NCBI GenBank assembly: GCA_025738555.1
Contig: JAOVFP010000008.1
Span: forward strand, 2,418,001 to 2,482,000
Reading direction: 5' to 3'
From: Cyathus striatus
Taxonomy: Eukaryota > Basidiomycota > Agaricomycetes > Agaricales > Nidulariaceae
Length of the DNA: 64,000 nucleotides
The number at the start of each line of letters is the position of its first letter. Within the stretch, counting starts at the first letter, position 1. The notes under the pieces were generated by a model. The model was not told the origin of the DNA. It searched no databases and worked only from the letters and a program-made list of their open reading frames with translations. Positions 55,512-64,000 of the stretch are shown piece after piece. The position numbers and the translations under genes are program-made.

Positions 55512-57203
55512 CTATGTAAGATATACGTCAAATTCATACATAGTGTTAGGTACGGCATGCAAGCCTGGAAACATCCTTAGTGTAGGCCTAAGGATATCAA
55601 TTCTTCTGTTAAAGACGCAGTCATTTCTAACTGCTAGGTCTTCAAAGATTCGGATATAAAGATCCGGACGCAGTGACCGATCATCTCTCAAACCGTCCTT
55701 TTCTGCAACAGTGAGATTTTCTTGAAAATAATTGTAAATAGCCTCTAACACTTGTAGAACGGAGATGGGTCGATCTGTATTGGCTGCGACGACAATCAAT
55801 GGATCAAGTAACAGTTCAATTCTTGGTTCCATAGCCGCTTTGAAGCTGATTTTCATCGACGAGGTACAAGTGGGCAGGGTGGCGGAATGTAGAAGTCTAG
55901 GATCATTTATCGCTTCTAGCGGAGTACTGGACATATCCCAGACCACTTGGGTACCATTACAGAGGAGAATGTTTTGCAGTTTCTGAGTCGATATCGGCTC
56001 AGGAACTCTCACTTCAGGTCCAAATGTTTCCCCTTGAGGACTTGGTACGTATTCGTTTGCTGAGTATTGTGAAACCGGTTCTCGCATTAAATCACTGGCA
56101 TGCCCGCGTATAATTTCTAACGGCCCAGGATGAACTCTGTTTTGTCGAGGATTTTGAAACCCCTGTTGTTCGGGGTTCGAGCCTTCATGCTGTCGGGGGT
56201 TGACTCTCACAGCAGGAGTAGGACGTGTATTCAATTCCGGGGGACTGTCGTGCCCCGAATCCCGAGATTGAACTGGGGAAGAATGCGGCATCGTTGCTAC
56301 ATGACTTCGAGGACTTGCGCTATCGGATGCTTGAGGAGAAGAACCTCGTGAACCCGACTCCTCTGGAGCTTGGCCCATCGAATCTGGTGTAGCTTTTTGC
56401 TGACTAGAACCAGTCCCTCGTTCCGGTGGTAGAGAAGAAGCTCTTTCTGTTTCTCGAATTGGCAAATTATATGATGGTGGCGCTGGACACGACTGGGCTT
56501 GTTGACTTGCTCTCATCATTGAAGCAGCTTGACTAGGACCTGCTGAACTCGCCTCCTGGAATTGTATTTGATCCGGCGAAGTCCTTTGTGTACGAGGACC
56601 GGTGTACTGCCCTGATGAAGACAATGTCTTTGGTTCTTGAACTGGTGAATTCATGTACATACTGCTGTAATCCGACGAATGAGGCGCGGAATCCGGCGAA
56701 CCTGGGGAACTGGTAGATCGTTCTAAAGGAGGCAATGTTTCCGGCACTCGGACTGGTGAGTTCGTACCGCCACCACCCGACGAATAAGGAGCATAGCTTC
56801 CATATGGTGAAGTTCTCTGTCTATGAGGACCAGAAAACTGTGCCGGTGGAGGCGGCAACGTCTCCGGAACTTGAACTGATGAATTCGTGCTGCTACTTTC
56901 TGATGAATGAAGAGAAGAATTTGATGAATTCTGACCTCGCAGAGGAGATACTATTTCGAACACTCCACCACCATAGAGGGGTTGAAAAGGATTATATCCA
57001 ACGCCACTGATTTGTCCAGGCCAAAACGGAGGAGTAGGATACAATGGCTGGCTATATATTGGATGCGTAGGTGGAAACCACCATTGCATCTGGACTGGAA
57101 TGGCAGGTGGAAGTTCTATATTGCGAATACAGTTGGGCCACGAGTCCATCTCTGACGGTGTGACAACGCCCCCTACTGAAAACCCTGGCAAAGGTGACCA
57201 CAT
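55512..57203 (-). CDS. Ser/Pro-rich protein with C-terminal DUF6699 domain
   Basis: The chosen start is the ATG at 57203 (MWSPLPGFSVGG); the frame is open slightly further upstream without another ATG, so a first exon may be missed. The first 380 residues are rich in Ser, Pro, Gln and Gly with loosely repeated blocks (SSVQVPETLPPPPAQFSGPH, NSPVRVPETLPPLE, NSPVQEPKTLSSSGQYTGPR) of about 55 residues. The C-terminal 160 residues have VVWDMSSTPLEAINDP, the HSATLPTCTSSMKISFK block, IVVAANTDRPISVLQVLEAI and the RIFEDLAVRNDC end. This is the strand pattern of DUF6699, common in agaricomycetes and of unknown function. No intron is needed within it and no lesion is seen. Confidence 0.65.
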   Translation of the reverse strand: MWSPLPGFSVGGVVTPSEMDSWPNCIRNIELPPAIPVQMQWWFPPTHPIYSQPLYPTPPFWPGQISGVGYNPFQPLYGGGVFEIVSPLRGQNSSNSSLHSSESSSTNSSVQVPETLPPPPAQFSGPHRQRTSPYGSYAPYSSGGGGTNSPVRVPETLPPLERSTSSPGSPDSAPHSSDYSSMYMNSPVQEPKTLSSSGQYTGPRTQRTSPDQIQFQEASSAGPSQAASMMRASQQAQSCPAPPSYNLPIRETERASSLPPERGTGSSQQKATPDSMGQAPEESGSRGSSPQASDSASPRSHVATMPHSSPVQSRDSGHDSPPELNTRPTPAVRVNPRQHEGSNPEQQGFQNPRQNRVHPGPLEIIRGHASDLMREPVSQYSANEYVPSPQGETFGPEVRVPEPISTQKLQNILLCNGTQVVWDMSSTPLEAINDPRLLHSATLPTCTSSMKISFKAAMEPRIELLLDPLIVVAANTDRPISVLQVLEAIYNYFQENLTVAEKDGLRDDRSLRPDLYIRIFEDLAVRNDCVFNRRIDILRPTLRMFPGLHAVPNTMYEFDVYLT

Positions 57204-58346
57204 ATGTGCTTTCCATTGTTCTACATCGCATTGCACCGGTATTATATCTGAAGCACGATGAGTATTTGTTTATAGAATATGAACTTGCTGAAATGCACCG
57301 TCGTCTTCATATGAGTAGTTTTGTGTCATATTTATGTAATGATACACGAAGCTGTGTCTTAGAGCGCAAGAAATGCGTTAAGGAGTCGTGTTGGGTGTAC
57401 GGTATCCATGAATTGACGCAACAGTATATATTCACTTGTGGTATTCAGGCACTGTGGCGAGTGTAGCAACGGTGTGCGTCGTTGAGAGTCAATAGTTATT
57501 GTCCGAGTGTGGATAGCATAGAGGATGGCGACTTAAAACAATGTGCTCCCGCTGTCATGAGTTTTGCATTCGGGTGCGATATTCCAGTTGCAGATGAAAA
57601 CGAGTTCTGGACAGTGGTTATGCCTCGATTCGACCAATACTATTGTTTTGTCGCCCACAAATGCTTTCGTGTTACGGTTGGTTCCTACGGTGAACGGAGC
57701 ATTGAAGTATAATGAATCCTGTCATTGAAAACAAGGATGGCTACTTTCAATTGTGGCGAATTCATGATAGCAAAAAGCACTCACCTATTCTGCTAATAAA
57801 TCAGTGCGTACAGCCACCAGCGTACACAATCTCCTTGTGTCGGGAACCGGGATTTATGCGGTCTATAAAAAAAACAAAAGCAAAAATGCATATCGCCGTC
57901 ATTTGGTCGTCAAGGCTCCTGACCATTGTGGACCTACATAGTACTGCATCGAACTTTGGAATCTTATTATACAAAATGGCCACTTACACATTTGATTTTG
58001 GAACGACTTTGAATCTAAGTAATGGGAACTTGGCCCATAGTGTATGGTTTATGTATGACCCTGGGGGCCTGTTGACTGGTGGGCCGTGGACGCGTGATTC
58101 AACGGGTAACAAATGTCACAAGCTGCTGACTAAATGTGTGCGGAGCCTGTTGTTGTGTACTATTGACAAATATTTGAAACGGAAGACCATTGAAATTTGC
58201 AAGACAAACACTTGATTTCAGCGCTTCAGCATTGACGGCCATCGCAAATCGAAAGTCTTTCGGTTCTATTGCGAGGTCAGCGAATAGCGCTTTTTTTTTG
58301 TACTTACTTAATACAACGCCTATAGGCCTACCTGCCAGTATTGAAG
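57204..58346. other. 1.1-kb intergenic region, nothing recognised
   Basis: Short frames on both strands (up to 167 codons at 57712-58215) show no family resemblance. Divergent promoters of the DUF6699 and F-box genes are expected here. Confidence 0.4.
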
Positions 58347-59612
58347 ATGCCTATGACCCGATTACCCGTCGAAGTCATCGAGCTAATAGCAGAAGAAGTT
58401 TCGTTACCACAAATCAACGGAGCTCCTGCGATCAATGATCTAAAGTCCTGTGCCTTAACTAGTCGACAATTCTTCAAACCCGCGCAACGTCATCTATTTC
58501 GAACAGCCATCTTTTATCCTCATATTGATCCAGAGCCGTCCAAGTTTTCGCTTTTTCGGAGAACATTGTTGTCGTCACCCGAACTTGCACTCTGTGTACA
58601 AAACTTTCACATACACGACTTTGGCAGCGATCCGCATGTAATTACACTGGACTACCTGCCTTCTGTGCTAGAAAAGCTCAAGAATATCACGACATTCGAG
58701 CTCAATCTTGATTTTGGATCTGTCGAATGGGGAAAGCTAATTCTCAACTTGAAATACGCATTGGTTTCGATCTTCGCGTCTCATACCCTCGTGAAACTCA
58801 CCCTTGCCAAAATTACACATCTTCCACCATCATTTGCAGAATACTTCGCGCGCACCCCCTCCCTGTCTCTTGCGCACATCTGTTTCGGTGATGTGGAAGA
58901 TCCACAGTTGTCGATGGAGAATTTCCCGCAAAAGGAAACGGATGTGAAGACTCTAACTGTAATTCAGCAAGAAAAATCCACAACGCAACCTTTTCTGGAT
59001 GCATTATCATCTACTGGATGCAAGTTAGAGAAATTAACCGTGGTATCTTACACCAGCGACTCGATCGTTGTAGCTCATGAAATCATGAAGAGGTCAAATG
59101 GCACTCTGAAGACGCTTCGGTGTGAACGTTATGAAGGTATGCCCTCCCTTCTTATCTACAGCAATCATAAATGCTTACTTACGGTTCTATCAATAAAAGA
59201 AGACGATGGTCTAGCAGAATTTGACATTGGATTTCTTTCAAACCTTCAAACACTTGAAGTCCTTGCATTTTTTTGGGAGGATGACGATCCTTTCGGTGAC
59301 GTTCGACACACTCTGTCAAAGGTGCCAGAAGGGAGTCAAATACACGAAGTCAGCATCGACTTATCGTTTCGTTACGGGTGGCAAGTTTTAATGTCTCGTC
59401 GGTACTTTTGGGAAAGTCTGGATGCGATGTTCTCGGTTTCAAGATTTCCCCAGCTACGGAAGGTTAGCCTTCCTTTCAAACCTTGTATATTCACGGCTAG
59501 TGGTGGAGATATACCTCCGGAAAGTGCTGAGCTTGTAGGTTCACAGATTCGTAGTTATCTTCCTCGCATACACCGCAGGGGCTTACTGCAGCTAGATCCT
59601 GTACTAGGATAA
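58347..59612 (+). CDS. F-box-like protein
   Basis: Start at the ATG at 58347 (MPMTRLPVEVIELIAEEVSL). The first 50 residues read as an F-box (LPVEVIELIAEEV, then LKSCALTSRQFFKPAQRHLF), which would bind Skp1 in an SCF ubiquitin ligase. The remainder has irregular leucine-rich segments (LEKLKNITTFELNLDFG, NLQTLEVLAFFWED, HEVSIDLSF) as in the many basidiomycete F-box/LRR-like proteins; target unknown. It is read here as one exon of about 420 codons, ending with TAA near 59612. Possible small introns (for example GTATGC near 59135) would slightly change the middle. Confidence 0.7.
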   Translation: MPMTRLPVEVIELIAEEVSLPQINGAPAINDLKSCALTSRQFFKPAQRHLFRTAIFYPHIDPEPSKFSLFRRTLLSSPELALCVQNFHIHDFGSDPHVITLDYLPSVLEKLKNITTFELNLDFGSVEWGKLILNLKYALVSIFASHTLVKLTLAKITHLPPSFAEYFARTPSLSLAHICFGDVEDPQLSMENFPQKETDVKTLTVIQQEKSTTQPFLDALSSTGCKLEKLTVVSYTSDSIVVAHEIMKRSNGTLKTLRCERYEGMPSLLIYSNHKCLLTVLSIKEDDGLAEFDIGFLSNLQTLEVLAFFWEDDDPFGDVRHTLSKVPEGSQIHEVSIDLSFRYGWQVLMSRRYFWESLDAMFSVSRFPQLRKVSLPFKPCIFTASGGDIPPESAELVGSQIRSYLPRIHRRGLLQLDPVLG

Positions 59613-59953
59613 ATTACAAAATATTTTACTATCACCATTTTACATTAAGTGCTACAAGCTGCAGAGGACGCTAGAGCCTAGAAAAAGTAAGTTTGTACAA
59701 CTTTGAGGCAAATTCTCGAATAAATTTGTAGTATTAGAAAAGAACGGATAGCACATCTTTCTCAATAGTGATTATACAGTATGTTAAGAGCTAAGCCTTC
59801 ATACAGTAAGTACGTAATATCACTGTCCAATCACTGTCAGGGTTCAGAATAGCCGTCGAAATCAGGTGATTTACCCAAGTCCCACAGGTGCGTGCCACAT
59901 GTCGACGTCAAAACTAGCCTATAAGAAATAACCCACAGTTCGTACCATACTTA
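59613..59953. other. Short intergenic region
   Basis: 3' region of the F-box gene and promoter region of the dehydrogenase gene. Nothing distinct seen. Confidence 0.4.
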
Positions 59954-61015
59954 ATGGCTCGCTTCACTTTCACAGACGTAGCAATCCTTGCCGCGTCGCT
60001 CATGCTATCGTTCTTATTCCTCGGGCCAACAATCCTAAACCGTGGAATGCCATCTCTTTCAGTCGCCCGTCAATCCAACCGCAATTTCTCTCCTCAATAC
60101 GTTCCCACTACCATAATTGTAGGCGGGACGTCGGGAATCGGGCAAGGAATGGCTGAAGCTTTTGGTCAGATAACTAATGGAAACAGTCGGATAATTATAC
60201 TCGGAAGAAATCGTGCGGCTGGAGAAGAGATTGTTAACAGGCTGCCTAAATCGACAGCTCCAGGCGTGCAGCATGAGTTTATACAGTGTGACGTTAGCGT
60301 TATGAAGAACGTGCAGAATGCTACATTGGATATTCTCGCTCGTGTAGATAAAGTCAACTTTTTGGTGTTATCCCCTGGATTTATGACCACGAACGGATAC
60401 GAAGAGACCGAGGACGGGATTGACAAGAAGCTTGCTGTGCACTACTATGGACGATGGAAATTCATCCAAGGCCTTTTACCTGTGCTGACGAAAGCGAAAG
60501 AAGCGGGAGAAGACGCAAAGGTTATGTCTGTGCTTGGCGCTGGCCATGGTGGTAAACCTGACCTTGATGATCTGGACTTGAAGAAGTCATACTCTACTTC
60601 CCGGGCTGCTAGAGCAGCGGAGGGGTACAACGACTTAATGATGGAGGTGTGCACACTTTCCGATTACCTATCAATAAACTAATACTTGTTGGCGTAGGAA
60701 TTCGCTGAACAACATCCCGAATTAACCTTTATCCACGCCTCACCTGGAGGTGTGCGAGGCACTAAACTACTCGCTGCTTCTCCAACCCCGTGGATGCGAG
60801 CTATATCGCCCATAGTTGATGTCCTAGTACAACCATTGACTGTCACCAAAGAGGAATGTGCAGAGCACATGTGGTATGGTATTTTAAATAGTGGGAAAGG
60901 TGCATTTAGAATGGGGTCTAAAGGGAATGACCTTGGGAAGGTGGGGTATGTTGGGAATGAAATTGAGAGGAAGGCCCTTTGGGAGCATACAAAGAAGGCT
61001 ACGGATACTACGTAG
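59954..61015 (+). CDS. Membrane-anchored short-chain dehydrogenase/reductase
   Basis: ATG at 59954 (MARFTFTDVAILAASLML). Residues 7-28 form a hydrophobic helix, a likely membrane anchor. The Rossmann part has TTIIVGGTSGIGQGMAEAFG (TGxxxGIG nucleotide motif), IIILGRNRAAGEEIV, the FIQCDVSVMKNV block (D-V after the third strand) and LVLSPGFMTT at the place of NNAG. A canonical YxxxK is not obvious: AVHYYGRWKF and SRAARAAEGYNDLMME are candidates, so catalytic competence is uncertain. A 51-bp intron (60649-60699) joins MME to EFAEQHPELTFIHASPGGV. It ends KKATDTT near 61015. It probably reduces or oxidises a small-molecule carbonyl or alcohol with NAD(P)(H). Confidence 0.78.
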
Positions 61016-61504
61016 TAAGGGCTTTTGTAGATTGCGCAGGAGAGGATATCATTCTAAGATAAATCTCATTTCAGATTACTGGCGGTGTTGTATGTGATAC
61101 TCTTCAGATAAGAGGGTGGCGATCAGCGAAGTGGTGAGTTGGTTCTTGTAACTGTAATTCTAAGGATTACATATATTTCAGCAAAGGTTGCGCGACCACT
61201 ATAAATGAGCACTAAAGCCGTTGTCAATTAAAGTTCTAATCATGCAAGGGTGGCGTGCAAAAAAACCATACCAGAAGACATTCATTCATCCGTGGAAAGG
61301 TAACGTACAATGCTATATTATATTACTACGTATATGTACTAATCTATTCATTATGTTATCTAGTCTAAGTCCTATATAAAGCGATAATCGATAATATCAT
61401 ATTGGAATAGAGAAACGAAATTCATGAAAGCAAAGCTAGCAAGCACAATCCACCCATAGCTCTCCAGGGAACAAGACATGTCAATGACCAAGATCTACCA
61501 GCGA
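61016..61504. other. Intergenic, nothing recognised
   Basis: Convergent 3' regions of the dehydrogenase and the protease. AT-rich with no repeat identified. Confidence 0.4.
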
Positions 61505-64000
61505 CTAGTGAGAAACGTCTAACCACCGGTTCGTGGGTACGGTACTCGTAAGAACAGCAGTCGTAGGCCCAGTTGTGGTGGCGGTGATTATCATAGACGA
61601 AGGCACAGTACTTGTAGGCACACTCATGATGGCGGTGACTATCGTAGACGCCGGCGATGCGATAGTTGCCATCGGAATGTCACCAGCAGCACCATTAGCG
61701 TTGAGCGCAACTGCTGAGAGTTCAGCGAACCCAACGGACGGAGGGGAGTAGCGGAACACAGAATACACATTTTTCTGACATGATCGAAAGCCACTTAGTC
61801 ACCTGTAACATATTGAACGTATGGGGGGGCTCACGAGGAATGTATCACCGATCACCCATGACATCTTTCCATGCGTTTCTATCTCGTAGAACGCGCTGAG
61901 GCATTGGACTCCAAAGTATGGGCCAGCGTTGAAATCTAATGGACTAATCGACCAAGACTTGGAACCAAACGTAAGTGAAACATGGACCGTGCCATTTCAA
62001 GCTAATATATTAATTAAATGTCTAAGAAATGAACTAATATCCCAAAGACAGACTCACAGATTGAATAGGTGCCATCAAGAAATCGCTGTGACCCGGGAAT
62101 TTGCTGGTGAATTTGAGAGAGTATGGCACGCGGGCCGCCAATAAGTGTCATGCCGGTATCAATCACAGCGAGGCCTGAGCTCCGTTGTGGAAGAGGGGAG
62201 GAGACACGGGAGTCTGTTTGAGGGAGCCTGTGCGTTAGAGTACGAGTAAACGAAGCTCTGGCAAGCGAGATACGGTCCGTTAGACCACGTGAGAGACACG
62301 TCAACGGATTATGTAATCCACGCGCGGAGACAAATGCGACACGTTTAAACGTCGCAGGAGCGAAATGCGGAGGGAAAAAGGAAGGAAAAAGGAAGGAAGT
62401 ACTTAGCTAATATGTAGCACAATACGAGACAAGTGAAATAAGACAAAGGCAAATGATCTCAGCTCAAAGCACGGCTCAGAAGATAATACCGAGTGAACAG
62501 AAGATGGATTTCTCCCTCAGAGGGGAGTGGGTTTAAATACAAGTGAAGACTGGTCTGTGCAACACGTTCTCTTGTGTCACAGACCCCAATTCTCTAACTA
62601 CACTGTTCTACGTCGTGTCTAAGAGTCCATGTCAAGCAACAAGAAAAAGAAGATGTCAAAAATTACCAAAAAGGGAAGGCTCGGACTTGATGTTCTCGGG
62701 TGCAGTCCTAAGGGCTCTGGGACTATTTGTGATCGCAACTGCTCCCCCTGCACAGAGCGGTCCCCAAGCGCCTCAGTCGCAGCTCTGAGGAACACCCAGC
62801 CCAATCCTCCTGTTCCAGCAATTCCCAACACCTTCAAATTGAGAATCGAAAAAGTAAGTAAAGTCAATCGTAAGCGGAAAAGACAGAAAAATAAACTACT
62901 ACTGGCTGGCAACTTTCAACCCCGTACCGGTATCCCTCACGATCGAAAGTCGTTGACATGAGCCGGACAGCTCCCTTGAAACTTGCACCGATGCGCCTCT
63001 TCCCTCCAGCAACCCCAATTCGGGTGTTTGGCAAGTCCTAGCAAGAAAAACAGTTAGTAAGCACTTTTCAGCTGCCCTTCGTCTTCTCGAATTTGGAGGG
63101 CTCGGAGAAGGCTTCTCTAGTCGAATCCAGCTACGGCCGATATTCGCGAGTACTTCGAGAATTTCGGCCACACCGTGGAACCTCAATTGTCGTTCCCTGG
63201 ACGCTGACACCTGCAATACATATTAATATGTTAGGTTAATCATATTAGTTCAAATCATCCATACTTGACATTGGGATGAGCCAGAAATAGTATTGCCCGT
63301 ATGGCTCACCGCTTTCCGTCAAATTCACGTAGTCGATATCGCCGGTATAGAGTGTGCTGTTGGTGAAACCTGTCATAATATAGAATTAGCGATATATTGG
63401 TGACATGTTATAATATAAAGTGCATTACCCAAGTTGAATTGTCCTCCGGGATTAAGTCCAACTGAATCATTCTCATTTTTGTATCTATAGTCACAGTGTT
63501 AGAACATATAGAATATACGACATCATCAATTGTCACCCTCAACCTACCTCGTCAATTGGAAGGCCATCAATGGCTCATCCAAAGCTCCCTGAGAAGCTAG
63601 ATTCTCCCAGAAAGGCGTGGACCTCGAACCATGGCTGGACAGGCGATATGCAAGTCCCAATATACCAGATGCTGGATTTCTTCCCACCAACCCTGTGATG
63701 TTATCGCATCTTGTAAATACCTGGTTCACCACCTCAAAGCCAGCCATCTGAACAACATCCGAGCCCAGTTTACCAGAAGCTGTGCTACCATCCGCATAAA
63801 TAAATGTAAGGGTCCTGTTCAGATCGGTGAATGTAGACGAATTAGAGCTATTGTATCTAGTTGTGACCACTCCGCAAAAAAAGCTAAGTGGGTTGCAGTC
63901 TGCATCTGCTAGCCAGAGTTCCCTTTATTTATAAATTAGATATTAATGTAATCTGAGGAGATGATGACGTACGATGACCCAGTGTCTAGCATAATGTCGA
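61505..64000 (-). CDS. Pepsin-like aspartic protease (family A1), 5' end beyond the window
   Basis: Reads leftward from the right edge. The first visible exon ends in DIMLDTGSS, the first active-site Asp. Then come YNSSNSSTFTDLNRTLTFIY (the flap region with ADGSTASGKLG), FTRCDNITGLVGRNPASGIL, FWENLASQGALDEPLMAFQL, GFTNSTLYTGDIDYVNL and SVQGTTI. The second active-site Asp is in GLAVIDTGMTLIGGP. Later exons give TFGSKSWSISPLDFNAGP, MSWVIGDTFL and YSVFRYSPPSVGFAELS, followed by a Ser/Thr-rich tail typical of GPI-anchored or secreted fungal forms. It is expected to be secreted and cleave protein at acid pH. An unusual gap of about 0.9 kb lies between the SVQGTTI and IDTG exons. The signal peptide is outside the window. 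Confidence 0.8.
62260..63185. other. Oversized intron or insertion inside the protease gene
   Basis: Other introns here are about 50 bp, but this gap is about 0.9 kb. It contains a purine-rich AAAGGAAGGAAAAAGGAAGG stretch (about 62378-62397), a TTTAAATA box near 62532 on the plus strand, and a 110-codon plus-strand frame (62629-62961) of no known family. This could be a solo LTR or another insertion; I could not define termini. Confidence 0.45.

Noticed and set aside
57712..58215. 167-codon plus-strand frame between the DUF6699 and F-box genes
   Set aside because: No recognisable domain, atypical composition and no supporting splice structure.
62629..62961. Plus-strand 110-codon frame as a real gene
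   Set aside because: No family resemblance, and it sits inside a probable intron insertion. A TATA-like box upstream is not enough.

Overview
The window looks like repeat-rich nuclear DNA of an agaricomycete (mushroom-forming basidiomycete). The evidence is short introns of about 50 bp with GT..AG borders in nearly every gene, and protein families that are typical of, or expanded in, this group: KDZ-associated CxC5/CxC6, Plavaka transposases, DUF6532, DUF6698, DUF6589 and DUF6699. No rRNA, bacterial operon or CRISPR structure is present. All family names come from reading the translations, not from a search.

Layout. 1-5.2 kb holds a KDZ-type transposase fragment running off the left edge and two unrecognised minus-strand genes. 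5.5-10.2 kb is repeats: a hairpin array, G-rich repeats, a possible tRNA-derived SINE head, a dead Tc1 element and a hAT-type MITE. 10.2-17.7 kb is a Plavaka element whose empty site survives in a duplicate at 41.4 kb. 17.7-19.6 kb is a decayed copy of the 41.3-43.4 kb segment (a probable UTP16 gene plus part of a tRNA gene). 20.2-26 kb has one Tc1/mariner-type element nested in another of its family, minisatellites and a TA-flanked MITE. 26.8-33.3 kb holds a DUF6698 gene head-to-head with a second, dead Plavaka transposase.

34.0-41.1 kb is the most striking unit: a 7,147-bp element with 221-bp terminal inverted repeats and an exact 9-bp target duplication. It carries a RecQ-like helicase at one end and a DUF6589 protein at the other, each starting just inside an inverted repeat. 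I read it as a transposon in which the DUF6589 protein is the likely DDE-type transposase. The DUF6589 gene looks open; the helicase has a stop in motif VI and a nested insertion.

41.3-47.5 kb holds the intact UTP16-like gene, an intron-containing tRNA-Gly(UCC) gene and a trail of decayed tRNA-like copies, several with acceptor stems that are different in sequence but still paired. 45-61 kb is the gene-bearing part: two epoxide-hydrolase-like genes, a cytochrome P450, a third broken hydrolase, a DUF6699 protein, an F-box protein and a short-chain dehydrogenase. The P450, hydrolases and SDR could act on common substrates. A partial pepsin-like protease occupies the right edge.

Across the dead transposons nearly every premature stop is TGA, often where the family has arginine. 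This fits C-to-T change at CGA codons (5-methylcytosine deamination or a RIP-like process).
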